This document shows positions 42,275-55,091 of a stretch of 64,000 nt of DNA, piece after piece. This DNA comes from Phaeosaccion multiseriatum (Eukaryota > Ochrophyta, other classes), in the NCBI GenBank assembly GCA_965112735.1, contig OZ218958.1:1426001-1490000 (forward strand), in the 5' to 3' direction. The translations under genes were made by a program, and so were the position numbers. The notes beneath the pieces are model-generated. The model did no database searches. It saw nothing but the letters and a program-made list of their open reading frames with translations, and was not told where the DNA came from. Numbering within the stretch: position 1 is the stretch's first letter; each line of letters opens with the position of its first letter.

Positions 42275-43249
42275 CCCCGCATGGAGCAGAGTCAAAAGGC
42301 CGACGACGAGGGTGTAAGGAGGGAAGGTGGGCGGTGGAGCAGAGGTGCATCGTACGCATGCATTAAATGCATAGTGTAGTGAGTGCGTGCCGCTTCCAGC
42401 AGCCTTCACTTGCTTTGCTGACCTCCTGGCTGGGGAGGTACAAGCAAGGCACAGCACACGGGAAAAAGCAGTAAGGCACTTGATCAGAATCGCATTAGGC
42501 GTGTAAGTATTTGATGAATTATGTTGTCTCTGTTGCTGTTTTACTCTTTGGCTCTGAGGCGGCGACTGCTCATCGCTTAATCAAAAGGATGAGGGGATAG
42601 CCAGAGTGCCGGAGTGGCTTGCAGCAACACAAACGTTCACTCTGCCCCAGAATCATGCTTAGACCAACAAAAGTAGTGGTTTTGGTTTTGTTTTTTTGTG
42701 TTCAAAATCTACGTAACGAACTGTCTGACCATTCCTCTTAGGCTCCCCGCACCACCCCTCCTTCCCTTCCTCCCTCCCCCAACCCAACCCCGCCCCCCCC
42801 CGCCTCCCCCTCTGCGATCCCCCCCCAAGCATTCGGAGGGGAGAAAGATGCGCAGGAAGAGCTCCCAAAGCCCAAAGTCTTTTACTTGACTTCACAGCCG
42901 CCCATGTACATACAGTACAATGTACACTGAGTGCACAATGCAAGCCAAAGACACCGAACGCAGCCACCAAATGTACACCGTCTAGCTACGCAGTCTACCC
43001 TCCTCCCTCAATCACACTGCTGCTGCTGCTGCTGCTTGCTTGCAGCCAATTTTGTCTGTCCGGATCCCCAACTTCCCCAACAAGCATGCCATCCACCCTG
43101 CTCCGCTATCACTCCACACCGCACCCCAGCCCAGCTGCTGGAGGTGGTGGCGCTGCTGCTGCTGGCACTGCACTTGTGGCGTGGCCGCCATCCCACCTCT
43201 TCATCCGTCTGCGGTCTGCCCTTGCCCTTTCCGTGCGGAAGGGAGTTGC
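42275..43249. other. Convergent 3' flank between APC8 and the MYND gene
   Basis: A 975-bp stretch with a T run near 42685-42697 and a (CTG)n run at 43018-43035. No gene is supported. Confidence 0.5.
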
Positions 43250-45459
43250 TTACTTGCCCTGTGCTGCTTTGCAAGCCTTCTTGTGAGCCTTCCAATCCGC
43301 CTTGCTGTGAAACAAACAAGCAGGGAGAGAAGGAGAAGGAGAAAAAAAGAAAAGAAGCAGGAAGAGAAGGAGAAGGAGAATTAATAGCAATAACAAGAGG
43401 GAATGAGGGGGAAGGGGGGGGGGGGGGGGAATCAGGCCGCAGTAGCACACCCCCTTGGGTACAATACTGCTAAAGTCCAAGTCTTGGAGGAGGATGACGG
43501 CAATCATTTCTACACACACTCTCAAACCACTGCTTTCAATCGACTTACGCGCAGTCTGGTCCGCAGTACGAGACCTTCTTGCACCCTCCGCACTTCTTGA
43601 GGCTGGCAGCGTTCCACTTCTCCTGCTGGGTGCAAGCCGGGTTGTGGCACCTTAAACTGGGGAGGGAGGGAGAACGAGAGAGAGAGGAAGGAGAGGGACG
43701 ACGGGAGGAGAGGACCACGAATCGAGCAGCAGTGGGGGGAGGGGAGAAGGAGGTGAGGTCAACAACAGCAAACACTCAAAGGCAGAGGGACGTGTCTTCA
43801 CACTCGCTAAGAGGAAGAAAAAAGGCCACACCCGCGCCGATAAAGCCACCCCCTTCAGCACAGCACAGCCCCGCCTCCCTGCGCGGGCCGTAAGACGAGA
43901 GTCACACCCCCCTGAGCCCCCCCCCCCCCCCCCTCGGCGCAACCCTGCACAGGGAACACTTCATCTGTGGATGTACCGCCATGCGATACCGTACCTCTCC
44001 TTGGACGCGCCCTTGGCAGCACCCTTCTTGGCCTTGGGCACAAGCGCGTGTGTAACCGTCATGTTGGCCATATCCACCGTGATCTCGCCCAACAGACTTT
44101 CCACTCGGTCTGAATTGCTGTCACTGCCCGCGGAAGAGGTCTTGCTCGGGTCAGCATACTCCGCCAGCGACTCCACAAACACCTTGCCATCGGCCGTCTT
44201 GAGAGCACCAGACACCCACTCGTGGCCAGCGAGGGTAATGACCTTGCTAATGAGCTTGGCAAAGGGCTTGGACTTGACATCATCCATCGCCTTGAGCGTC
44301 TTGGCGCACGTTCGAGTCACGTTCTCCCCGCCCTTGGCCGTGATGAGCACTGCCATCGCCTGCTCGCACTTCTTGCCCCACTTCCCATTCGACTTGACCT
44401 CCACACTCGATCTCCCCACCAAGTGCGTCAGGAGGAATGCCGTCGCCTGCACCCCCACCATCTTCTGTGACTCATCACCAGACTGCATCAACGCCGCCGC
44501 CGCCAGAGGGTCAGACACCAACTCGGGCACCAAAAACCTGTCCAGCGCCGTCTGCAGCTTGAGCTTGACGTCCTTCTTGGTGTCCGCCTTTTGCGTGTGG
44601 TCCTCGACACACATGAGCGTTCGGCTCATCGCCTTGAGCACAAGGTAGATTACGTCCTTGAGAGGGCCGTCCTTGGGGTTCTCCATATGCTTGGAGCACA
44701 GAGCCGAGATACCGTCCAGTCCACCCGCATCCAGGAAGGCCAGGATCGAGTCTGCCGTGAACTCGTGGGCCTATATACGGATGCATGGATATGATGCGGA
44801 TATATTGATAAGGAAAGGCAGGGTAGGGCGAGAGGAGGGAGGCGAGGGGAGGCGAGGGGAGGCAGGGAGGGAAGTACGGTGTGTGAATAGACGCTGTGCC
44901 CTTCCCAAGACTTTCTACCACCCGCATACGATTGTGCTTGCTGTTGGCTCCCCTCCCTGGCTTCATTCCCTTGCTCTCCCCCATACCTCCCTTCTCAACC
45001 CTCTCCCTCCACTCACTCACCGTGGCCGTGACAAGGAAGACCACGAGCTCCAGTACACCCAAGTCGATCTCCCCATCCTCTGTGGTGAGCGGGCCGCTAA
45101 GCAGCAGCCCTAAGGCCTTCATGACCTGGTCACTAGACCCATAGGACTTGTCCAGGTCGACGCCCTTCTTGTTGTTGTGGGCGGGGCTGAGTGAAACCGT
45201 CATAAAGTTGAGCGCCGCCTTCTGCACCGCGTTGCGCCTGTGGAGCTTGGGCAGTCCACCCTGCGTCTTGAGGGAATCTCCCTCCTTTACAGACACGTCC
45301 AGCAGAGAGGGCCAGTGCGGGCTGAGCAGCCACGCGAGGGCGTTGGGGAACTTCTTACGCTGCGCGATTTTAGTCATGATTGACGTCATGTCCTCCGAAA
45401 ATGTGAAGTTGGCGTTGTCCTGCAGCAGGAAGGAGGGTTGTTGTATTTGTTGTTGTTGG

Positions 45460-45529
<70 letters not shown>

Positions 45530-46438
45530 GGTGAAATTCATGCGTTGGATAAGGGTGGAGGGGTGGGGGTGGGGGTGTATGGGAAGAGGCGGGTGAGTGA
45601 GGGACGGGGCGGAGACGGACGACAAGGAGTAAGAGAAAAGGTGCAGCTCTGTTTACGTATGAACGGAACTGAAACGGCATGAATAACACTAATCTACCAC
45701 ATGATAGATATAGCACAAGCAAGAGAGAACGTGCGACCCCATGGTCCACTAATGGCCCAATACCCCCTTTCTGACGACCACAAGAGCACACAAGACGCCA
45801 TGTGCCTGCCCACCCTTCCACACACAACAACCCTGCCTACCCTCCCTCCATTACTACCGTACCTCGGCCGTGGAGCCCGCCGCCCCGAAGCCGGTGAGCC
45901 AGTTAAGAATCTCCAGACACACAGAGGCGGGCTTGCGAGCCTTCTCCCTGCGCGCAATGGCGGCCTCCTTCTCCGCCGTGCTGGTGTCAGCGGTGGGGTT
46001 AGGGTCGGGGCAACCCTCCAGCATGCTCTCCATGGCAAGGGCGAGGATGACCCAGTTACGGGATGAGTTAGCCTTGCGGGACTCCTCCACCTGTTGTTGT
46101 GGTGTGGTTTGGTTTGGGTTTTGGGGGGTCCGGAGGGGTGGGGTGGGGGGGGAGGGAAGGACGGTGGGGGTGTGGGCAAGGGTGGGGGGGGGTTGTGTGG
46201 AAGGAGAGGGAGACGGAGGAGGAAATGCCGACATACCTACCAACTACACAAAAGGACTCACCTGCGCCGGAGTCTTATCGCCTGCTCGGAGGCCCCTGTT
46301 GAGGCTGAGGATGAGTGCGAGAATGTGCTCGTCGGCCGATGCCTCGACTGTCTTGCCCACGAGGGTCAGCTTCATGCGGCCCTTCACGCTCGCCTCCACC
46401 TGCTCCAGGGCGATCTCTACATCATTGGTGGCGGCCAT
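43250..46438 (-). CDS. MYND-type zinc finger protein with helical N-terminal region
   Basis: Exons are 46438-46262, 46090-45863, 45419-45021, 44770-43995, 43656-43549 and 43304-43250, in frame, 580 residues. The start is the ATG at 46438 (MAATNDVEIALEQVE). Residues 1-525 are helical and free of low-complexity runs, unlike most neighbours; an ARM/HEAT-like fold is plausible but not recognised. The C-terminus is a complete MYND finger: CHNPAC, KKCGGCKKVSYCGPDC, then DWKAHKKACKAAQGK, split by an intron after GPDC. MYND fingers bind short proline-containing peptides in partner proteins. No SET domain is present, so it is not a SMYD methyltransferase. The clean composition and strong codon bias suggest an abundantly expressed, conserved protein (inference). 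Confidence 0.83.
45430..45533. repeat. (TTG)n trinucleotide in MYND gene intron 2
   Basis: About 30 TTG units on the + strand, (CAA)n on the sense strand, end about 15 bp before the CTGCAG acceptor of exon 3. Confidence 0.95.
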
Positions 46439-47347
46439 GTTGAAAGCCTTGCTCGATTGGTTTGAGGGACAAGGAATGGGGCGCGCGGGCGGGGGGATAG
46501 GGCTGGTGGGGGGAAGAGGGGAACGAGAGGTAGAGCAACAGTGAAGGGGAAGGAAGGGGGGGAGGGGAAAGAAGAGGGTGTGAGGGAGGATTACAGGGAG
46601 TGGGGATGGGGCGATGGTTGAGAGTAAGCGCTTCAGCACACTTCTCTCGTGCGAAAATATGAAAATATGGGGGGGGGGGAAAGAGCGTTAGGGGGGAGTA
46701 AGATGGCCGAGAGACGGGAGTGAGCTGCGGCCAATACGTGGGAGCACAGACACAAACACAAAGAGCGGGACAGCAAGTAAAGCGCAGGAGGCTCCGCTGT
46801 TGCTGCCTGGGCTCCTGTGGATCGGGAGGGGGCGCTCACAGGCCAAAGACGCCCCAAATACCATTTTGGAAGGCACAACGCTTGAGGGAAGCGGACAAAA
46901 TAATGCCCGATCCGAGGCAGCATGTTCCCATCCAATCCCCTACTTACCAGAAAGGCGCGAGTGGTGTGTGTGAGGGAGATGTGTTTGCTCTAGCGTCTGT
47001 AGCCTCGATCTTCTTGTCCTGACACCAGCTGCAAAACTCATAACTCAAAACTCAAAACTCAAAATTAAAAAGCGTCTTCAGCAGTTGTGCATTCTTTCAA
47101 CAGATGACAAATGACATTCGTGTCGCGGGCCGTTGATAAGAGGGCGAATGCGCTTCAGTTAATGGCCGGTGACCCCTGAAGCAGAGCATAGAAGAACCTG
47201 TCTGTGTGTTTTTGCTGCTGCTGCTGCTTGCGGTTCGACGGCGTGGCAGCGCTCCGTGCCCAAACACGTCAGCAATAGCAAACGTTTTTCTCTTGCCCAT
47301 AACGAGCCCCAAGCGTTCCTAGATTGTAAGCCACAGCTTGGAGCGAA
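46439..47347. promoter_or_regulatory. Divergent promoter region, MYND and ABC1K genes
   Basis: A 909-bp gap between divergent ATGs with a G-rich tract near 46540-46680. A fourfold AACTCAAA/ACTCAT decamer repeat lies at 47036-47066. No gene is supported. Confidence 0.45.
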
Positions 47348-50300
47348 ATGCTGATCGGCGGCGGCAGAAGTAGCAGCAGCAACAGCCGGCGATTGCTCTT
47401 ACGGAGGATCAATAGCGGTAGAGGCAGCAGGGAAGGCAGCAAGACCCCAACCGCCCACGCCTCCCATCGGACTCATGCCATCACTCCTTCGACAGTCCGT
47501 CTCTGCTGGCCCGGTTCGAGACGGCACTGGCGCAGCTTTGAGGGACACACCTCGAGTGGCTCGAGCCATTTCCCCTTTGCCGCGGTGGCTGTAGGGGCTG
47601 CCGGCCTGTGCGCGGCTGCTGGCGATGACGGCCACTCCCCTGGTGGGTCGTGTGCGAGGTGTAGCAGCGCAGAGGCAGCAAAGGCGTCGGAGAGGCAGGC
47701 GATCCTGCAGCAGCAGCAAGGGCCCACACCGGTGCTGGCTCGCGCGAAGGCAGGTCCGTCGTATGGTCATCCGTCCCGTGGGTAGACGCGTGTGCACTTG
47801 GGTCAATCCCACGTCACTTCTTCACGCGCTCACTCACCCACTCTTCGTTTATATCGAGTCTCGTCCACGCTCGCGCCCTTTATACAATATCCCGCGGGGT
47901 GAGCTCTGACCTTCCTTCTGCTGAGCCTTCCCCCATCGCACTCTCCCATGTCCTTCTCCCTTCCCTTCCCACTGACAATGGCAATGAACCCCATGAGCAG
48001 GGACGGAGGCAGTGACGCGTCTCGCAAGAACAGTGAAGGTTGTCTTTCAAATTGTTACTGACTACAAGCTGCACAAGCGGAAAGAGGAACTGGTACGTGT
48101 GTGTGCGTGTGTGTTTGTGTGAGTGTGTAAACAGACGTATTGGAGTATACGTTTAGTCACCTTTATTGTAAAGACTCCTCTGCTTTGCATGTGAGAAAGC
48201 TCTCGCCCTCACTACCTCACAGAGCCAATTGCCTGCTGCTCCCACATCTCACCCAACACCACTTTCCCATTGCGAAACTACTGTCTCCCTGCCTGCCTGC
48301 CTACCTGCCCCGTCTTCCATACAGGGCTGGGGGAAAGCGGGGCTAACACCGTCGGAAATCAAGTACGAAGAGTGCGCAAACGCACTGCACACCGCACAAG
48401 AGCGGCAGGGAGAGGCGCAAGGGAGGCTCGACAAGCTCGAAATAGCCCTGATGGACGCCCAGAGTCGGCTGAAGCTGCTCCGGCTGCTCGCAAAGAGGGG
48501 GAGGAGGGCTGGCGGAGAGACGAATAGGCTGGGCGGGCAGGTAGTAGTGGAGGAGGAGGAGGAGGAAGTGCTCCTGCGCATGAAGCGCATTCAAGGGGAA
48601 ATTGTAGAAATCAAGGTGCGTGTGTGGGGGTGCGTGCGTGGGTGTGCGTGCGTGGGTGCACGCGGCAGCTGCTGCCAGAGGCGATGTTCGCTTACCGCCT
48701 CGATGATGCTGAGGGGCAGGCAGGCAGGCAGAGGCAGGCAGGGGTATATGGGAAGGTGGGGAAGGGGCCTCACTTGGCAGGCCACAAGCACCAGCACAAG
48801 CTACCTAGTTCGACGCCCCTCGACCCGACCACAGCTTTATTCAACCGCCGCCGCCAATAGACCCCCGCCACCCTCCCCTCCTTGCTTTCGTTGCCTCTCT
48901 CTACCTGCCTGTCTCCCGGCCTACCTGCACTCGCCCCTGTGTCAATGAATGCAACAGAAAGAGGTCGCTGAATTCCTCCGTGATGTTCGAGCAGCGTCCG
49001 CCGGCATGGCTCGAGCGGATGAGTTGGGGCTAACATCATCTCTGAGCAAGGTGTGTGCGTGCTTGTGCCTGTGCTTGTGCTTTTGCGTGTGCGTGTATGT
49101 GTCTGTGTTTGTGTGTGTGTATGTGAGTGTGTGTACATGTTTGTGTGTATATGTGGGCGTGTATGCCACGTGCGTGCCTCACCAGGCTTAATGGGTTCAC
49201 TGTTCTCCTCCCCTCTATGGGGGTGCTCTTCTGCTCTCCCTGTCGGCCCTGCTCACACTTTTCAAAGGTCCATAAGAAGAGCGCAGAGAGACTAAGAGAT
49301 CTGTGCGCTGCGAATGGGGGCATCTACATCAAGCTCGGTAAGGGAGCGACGGCAAGAGACACACAGAGCAGAGAGAAAGACACACCAAGAGAGAGCGAGA
49401 GGGAGCGAGAGAGGCAGAGGCAGAGAGAGAGAGCGAATTGAGACGGGGGAGAGATGGGTATCTGATAATGCAAGCCGAGGGAGAGAGGGGAGGGAGGAGT
49501 GTGTTACAGAGAGGCCTCTCTCTCTCCCTCCCTCTCTCTCTCTCTCTCTCTCTCTGTGTCCCTCTCCCTCTCCCTCTCTGTCTCTCTCTCTCGTTGATCG
49601 TTGAACTTCTTTTTCCCTTCCTTGACCTGTGCTTTTGCGGCTGTGCTGTGCTGTCATGCACCTCTACGCCCCCCCCGCTGGACTTGCCCCTCCCCATATG
49701 CTCTGGCCCGGCCCACGTCACCCCCCCGCTTAACCTTCCTCCCCTCTCAGGCCAACACGTGGCACAACTTGATTATGTGCTGCCTCCCGAGTACGTGTCG
49801 ACTCTCACATGCATGCAGGACCAGGTGAGTGGTTTTGTTTTTCTTCCTTCTTTTCTCTTTTTTCTTCTTCTATACCCTCTCTGGTCTGGACAGTTCGTCC
49901 GTTCACCTCCTCTGCTGCTGACGCTGTTCATTCGATTTGACCCTCAACAAATCAATCAACCAACCATCCAACCAATTCAATTCACTTCAGGCACCGACGA
50001 CGCCTTTTGAAGACGTACGTGAGGTGGTGAAGGAGGATCTGGGCCGCTACCCCGAGGAGATTTGGGCCTCCTTCAGCCATGAGCCCATCGCCTCCGCGTC
50101 GCTCGCTCAGGTGCATGTGGCCACCACCGCAGAGGGAAAGAAGGTCGCTGTCAAGGTGCGTGGACACGTGGGTGCTTGCAAGGCGACCTGGCTGGACTGG
50201 AGAAGCTGGGCATTGATTTGAGTGATGTATTTAGTTGTCTTTGAGGAAGGAGCTTCCGCTTGAGCTCGAGACTGGTACGCTTTACTCTATGCTTTGCCTT

Positions 50301-51388
50301 CTCAACACCAACCCTATGCCATGCCGTTGCCGCCCCTCTTGTGCCTCCTTCATATGTTCATCGATCGTATGGTTGCCTTACACCTTATCCTACCTTATAT
50401 ATCTTTCCTTTCCTTCCATTTCTTTGATGGTCTTACCTCATCTTTCCTTCTCTTTCCTTATGTTACCTTGCCTTTCAAAGGTCCAACACCGAGGTTTGAA
50501 AGAGACGAGCCAAGGAGACATTGACGCAGTGACCTTTCTGGCCCATGTGGTGTCCAACATGTTCCCTGATTTCACCTTCACCTGGCTGGCCGATGAGATG
50601 AAACTCAACCTGCCTTTGGAGCTTGACTTCCTCAATGAGGGAAGGAACAGGTGCTTGGCGAGGAAGGGGTTAGGGGGGGGGTAGGATGAGAGCGAGAGAG
50701 GGAGAGGGAGAGGGAAAGAGAGATGGCGAGAGAGAGGGAGGGAGACACGCACGCATAAAGTCTGCCTGCTTGTATGAACAAGGCCCTGACGGCCCTGCCT
50801 GACTCGTCCTCGCCCTCAACCTTACATCTTTGCTATCGGTCTCTCTCCCACCTCTCTCTCCCACCTCTCTCTCCCATCCCTCCCTCCCTACCCCCCTCCC
50901 TCCCTACTTCGTTCCTTCCCTCCCCTCCACTCCCTCAGTGAGCGCTGCGGTGAAATGTTCAAAGACCACGAGTACATCAGCGTGCCCTCCATCCATTGGG
51001 AGCAGTCCGCGCACCGAGTGCTCGCAATGGACTTTGAGGAGGGAGACAGGGTCACTGACTTAGATAGGCTGGAGGAACAAGGCATTCGTCTGCCGAGATT
51101 GGCTGCCCTCATCAGCTCTGTATTTTGCGAGCAGGTAGGGCAATGAAGGGGAGGGGAGGGGAGGGAGGGTGCGTGGGTGCGTTGGACTGGTGGGCGTCTT
51201 ACGTCTCTGTCTCCCTCACGTCCTCCCTCCCTCCCACCCTCCACGTTTGCAATGTCACACACGAACAACGGAAATGAACGGAATGTTTGGATGAAAAGAT
51301 CTTCCGCCACGGCTACTTGCATTGGTAAGTGCACGGAAAGGACGCTTTCCCAGGAAGGGCAGGGGGAAGAGGGACGGAAGATAGCTCT

Positions 51389-51429
<41 letters not shown>

Positions 51430-54142
51430 ATATCGCGACCTCTTCGCCGCTTACCGTCGATCACTCTGTGCCTGACTCCCGTACCACATCCTGCCTCTCC
51501 TCCTCCCTCCCCCTCCCTCTCCCTCCCTCCCGCTCTCTCTCCCCTCCCTCCCCCTCCCTCCCTCTCTCCCTCCCACCCTCCCTCCCACTCACCCACCCTC
51601 CCTCCAACTCACCCACCCTCCTTCCCACCCACCCTCCCTCCCTCCCTCCACCCTCCCACCCTCCCTCCACCCTCCCACCCTCCCTCCACCCTCCCTCCCT
51701 CCCTCACTCACTCACTCACTCCCTCTCCCTTCCTCCCTCCCTCCCTCCCTCCCTCCCTCCCCCTCTCCTCCTCCCTTCCCCTCCGCCCCCCCCCCTGCCT
51801 TCCTCCCTCCCCTTTCCACCCCTATATCTCCAGCGACCCTCACTCGTCCAACGTGCTGGTCCGGCCTCACGAGAAGCCCCAGGGGAGACTGGGGCTCGGA
51901 ATCATTCAGCGCCTACTTGGACGGAAAGGCGCAGCAGGGGCGGTGCAGCCTCACCTAGTGTAAGTTGGGATACAGGTTGGGTGTAAGACGAGGTACCAGT
52001 TGGCTCTGCCTCTCTTGTCTCTCTCTCTCTGTCTCTCTCTCTCTGTGCCTTTCTCTGTTCTCTTGTTGCGCCTTGGAAACAAAACAAACAAACCAACCAA
52101 CCAACCAACCAATGTACCAACAGGATTTTGGACCACGGGCTGTACCGGGAGCTGAACGACGACTTTCGCACGAACTACTGCAAGCTTTGGAAGAGCCTCA
52201 TCTTCTCGGACATCCCTGGCATTCGCAAGTACTGCATGGTAATGGGCGCAGGCGATTTGTACCCTCTGCTGGCGTCTATGCTCACCAAGTAAGCAAGGCT
52301 AAGTAATTGTAAAGCAAAGGGAAAACAAAGCAAGCAAGGATGAGGGGTTGGGAGAAGGGGTTGAGGGAAAGGGAAGGAGAAAGGAGGGAGAGGGGAGAGG
52401 GAGGAGGAAGGATTGACCCATCCATCCAAGTGAGGCACACAGGATGGGAGGGAGGATGACGGGATGGAGGGCTGTGAGGGGTTTTCCTTGTTGACTCTAC
52501 GCCATGCCTCCTCCTACCCCCCTCTTCTCCCTCTCCCTCTCTCTCTCTCTCTCTCACCGACTCCCTCTCTCAACAGCTCTCTCTCTCTCTCCCCCTCTAT
52601 ATGTGTGTCTCTCTGGTGCCATTTTCGGTCTGCGTCAGTCGACCTTGGGACGACATTGTCGACGAAGAGAGGAACCCCCTGTCACACGGCCCCGTGGAGA
52701 CGGAAAAGAACATGACCCAAGGTGCGCGGTCCAAGTGCGGCGAGGCGGGTAGCCCTTCTGCCCCTACTGCTCCTTCTCTGCTGCCACTCTGCTGTGTGCT
52801 GCTGCTGCCCTGCTGCTGTTGTTGCTACTACCGCGCTCTGCTGATGCTGCTGCTGCCCCACTTCCTCCCCTCCACCCCAATCCTCTCCTCCTCCTCCTCC
52901 TCCTCCTCCTCCTCCTCCTCCTCCTCCTCCTCCTCCTCCTCCTCCTCCTCCTCCTCCTCCTCCTCCTCCTCCTCCTCCTCCTCCTCCGCCTCCTCCTCCT
53001 CCTCCCCTCCACCCCAATCCTCTCCTCCTCCTCCTCCTCCTCCTCCTCCTCCTCCTCCTCCTCCTCCTCCTCCTCCTCCTTCGCCTTCGCCTCTCGTGGT
53101 CGTGATGGTGCTCCAGGCTACGTCCAAATGTACGCCTTCGAGATAAGCAAAATTCTTTCCCAAGTGCCGCGGGAGATGCTTATGTTATTCAAGGTGTGTG
53201 TGTGTATTGAGGAAGGGGGGGTGCGTGTGAGTGAGTGAGTGAGTGAGTGTGTGCGTGTGTCTTCGAGATTAGCAAAATTCTTTCCCAAGTGCCGCAGGAG
53301 ATGCTCATGTTATTCAAGGTGTGTGTTTGTGTGGTGTGTGTATTTGTGTGTAGGTGTGTGTGTGCGTGTGAGTGAGTGAGTGTGTGCGTGTGAGTGAGTG
53401 TGTGCGTGTGAGTGAGTGTGTGGGTGTGTCTTGCGCGTGCGTTCCAATGCTCGTTCCCATGCTCTGCTACACTTATCTCACCTCTTCTCCCCTCCCTCTC
53501 TCTCTCCCTCTCCATATCCCTCCAACCTTGAAAGACGAACGACATCCTCCGCCATATTGACAGAGCACTAGGCGCCCCCATCAACACCTTCGTCATCGCA
53601 GGTAACCCTAAAACCTCCCTAAATCTGGCCCTGGGGCCCTGACCCCAACACTGGCCATGTGTTGTAGTCCGTGCCTGACCCTGACCTTTGTAGCCCGCAT
53701 GTACTAACTACGCGGCCCTGACCCTAGCTAGTGCCTGCCCCTCAACCCCATCACTGACCCAGGGCGAATCGTTCTCGACGTGCTCTGGAAAAACGGAATG
53801 CTTCACGACGATGACGAGGACGAGGACGAGGAGGAGGAGGAGGAGGAGGAAGAGGGAGGGCTTGAGGAGGAGGGAGAGGAAAGGAGCCAACAGAGCAAGA
53901 AGAGCAAGAAAAAGAAGCGGAGAGGGGGGCTCTGGGCGCGATTAAAGCGGATGGTGAGGGCCCTACGCGACCGCGTGACCATCCTGGTGTACATTTGGGG
54001 CATGGAGCTGAGGGAGAAGAGCCTCGAGTGGCAGTCGGAGCCCGCCGCCTCGCTGTGGACGGGGGCGGCGGTGGTGGAGAAGCTGGCCGTGGAGGTGGGC
54101 GTTCCCGAGTCCTCAGCACCAAAGAACTTGGGCCGGTATTGA
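47348..54142 (+). CDS. ABC1/ADCK/UbiB-family atypical kinase
   Basis: Sixteen exons: 47348-47753 and 48001-48092 (this first junction is tentative), 48325-48615, 48958-49050, 49268-49337, 49751-49824, 49991-50155, 50481-50650, 50939-51134, 51299-51324, 51834-51959, 52124-52288, 52639-52721, 53117-53193, 53535-53601 and 53763-54142, about 826 residues. Family blocks in order: ANGGIYIKLGQHVAQLDYVL; PPEYVSTLTCMQDQAPTTPF; the Ala-rich nucleotide loop EPIASASLAQVHVA; the lysine in KKVAVKVQHRG; the helical LPLELDFLNEGRN; a catalytic loop HGYLHCDPHSSNVLV (DPHPGN in most members); and the metal-binding VILDHGLYREL. Order and wording fit the ADCK1/5 subgroup, mitochondrial or plastid proteins tied to quinone and lipid metabolism. 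The C-terminus has an acidic run and a basic KKSKKKKRRGG patch. Exon 10 has only 26 nt. Confidence 0.88.
51392..51428. repeat. (TA)n dinucleotide in ABC1K intron 10
   Basis: About 18 TA units lie about 70 bp after the donor of the 26-nt exon. The rest of the intron is CCCTCC-rich up to the acceptor at 51833. Confidence 0.95.
52887..53080. repeat. (TCC)n tract, duplicated block, in ABC1K intron 13
   Basis: Two TCC arrays are each preceded by CCTCCACCCCAATCCTC (52867 and 53006). They indicate a duplicated segment, followed by the CTCCAG acceptor at 53116. Confidence 0.93.
53258..53313 (+). pseudogene. Partial duplicate of ABC1K exon 14 inside intron 14
   Basis: The sequence repeats the last 56 bp of exon 14 (53138-53193) with only two or three changes. 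It codes FEISKILSQVPQEMLMLFK and is followed by the same GTGTGTG donor. The exon's GYVQMYA start and CTCCAG acceptor are missing. An AG just before ATTAGC could allow in-frame inclusion. Confidence 0.8.
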
Positions 54143-55091
54143 GCAGGGCGGGGGACTGACTGGCCTGCGAGTCTGGCTGCTGGGATGCAGCAAAGGAGCA
54201 AAGCAGCATGGGTACTCAGACAAGCTGGAAGCTGATATCGTGTCGCGATATTTCCCTCTTGGGATTCAGTGTCGAACTTGTACGGGTGTGGGAAAGCGTG
54301 GTCTAGCTAATAGAGATGTCTACGTCTCACCAAAGGACTGAACGGACAAGTACCAGCGAGGTAGAGATCGATATCCAGTGTCGACATCGATATGGAAGGA
54401 AGTGGAGATCGACTTTCGCACACATCGACGTCGACTCGGGCGCACTCTCGTGGGTACGGACCGGGAAGCTGCCCGGTTGAAGCTGTATCGAGAAGCTGGA
54501 AGCTGCGACGCTCGTCGTCTCCTCGGGGGCCGAAACCCTCAGACCCTCCCTAGCTCCCTCAAACTTTTGTGAAACTTTCCACCCCTCTTCCCTTCCTCGA
54601 TCCTCCCTTTCAGCAGCTTCATTTTTTCTAAATTAAAGCAAAGGCGTGTGGAAGGCGTCTCATGAATGACATGGAAGCGAGTCTTCCAATATTTCCCGGG
54701 TCCCTTGGTGCTGCTGCACCTACGCAAGTGAACACGCCCGCAGAAATTGGCAGTTCGTTTTCCGACGACGGCTTACCTGTAATTATTACATTATTACATT
54801 TTTACCGGGAAACATCCATCAGGGTGAGAGGCAGAGAATCAATTTTTGAAGAGAACTGGGTGGTGAGCCCACTCAGAGGCTTGTCGGTGTACGTAGAGAA
54901 CGCACACCCGTCTCGGTTCTCTTGCGAACCCTCCCACCCTGTAGTCGGCATTAGCTACGCGCACTCCGCAAGCAGCAGTTGCGATTAACGCTCTCTCACG
55001 CCGATATTCGTCTCCGAATCACAACGGTTTAACGCCAGCCTGTGTCTCGCTCCGCGCGAGAGCACCCACACAGACACATACACATAAAAAC
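54143..55091. other. Intergenic stretch upstream of the first TOS1-like gene
   Basis: A 949-bp stretch. 54230-54420 is rich in short palindromes (GATATC, ATCGAT, GTCGAC). An ATTATTACATTATTACATTT run sits at 54783-54802. A 108-codon + frame at 54662-54988 has no recognisable content. It probably includes the promoter of the TOS1-like gene. Confidence 0.45.

Noticed and set aside
54662-54988. 108-codon + strand frame before the first TOS1-like gene
   Set aside because: No motif, no paralogue at the equivalent place before copy 2, and composition like the surrounding DNA.
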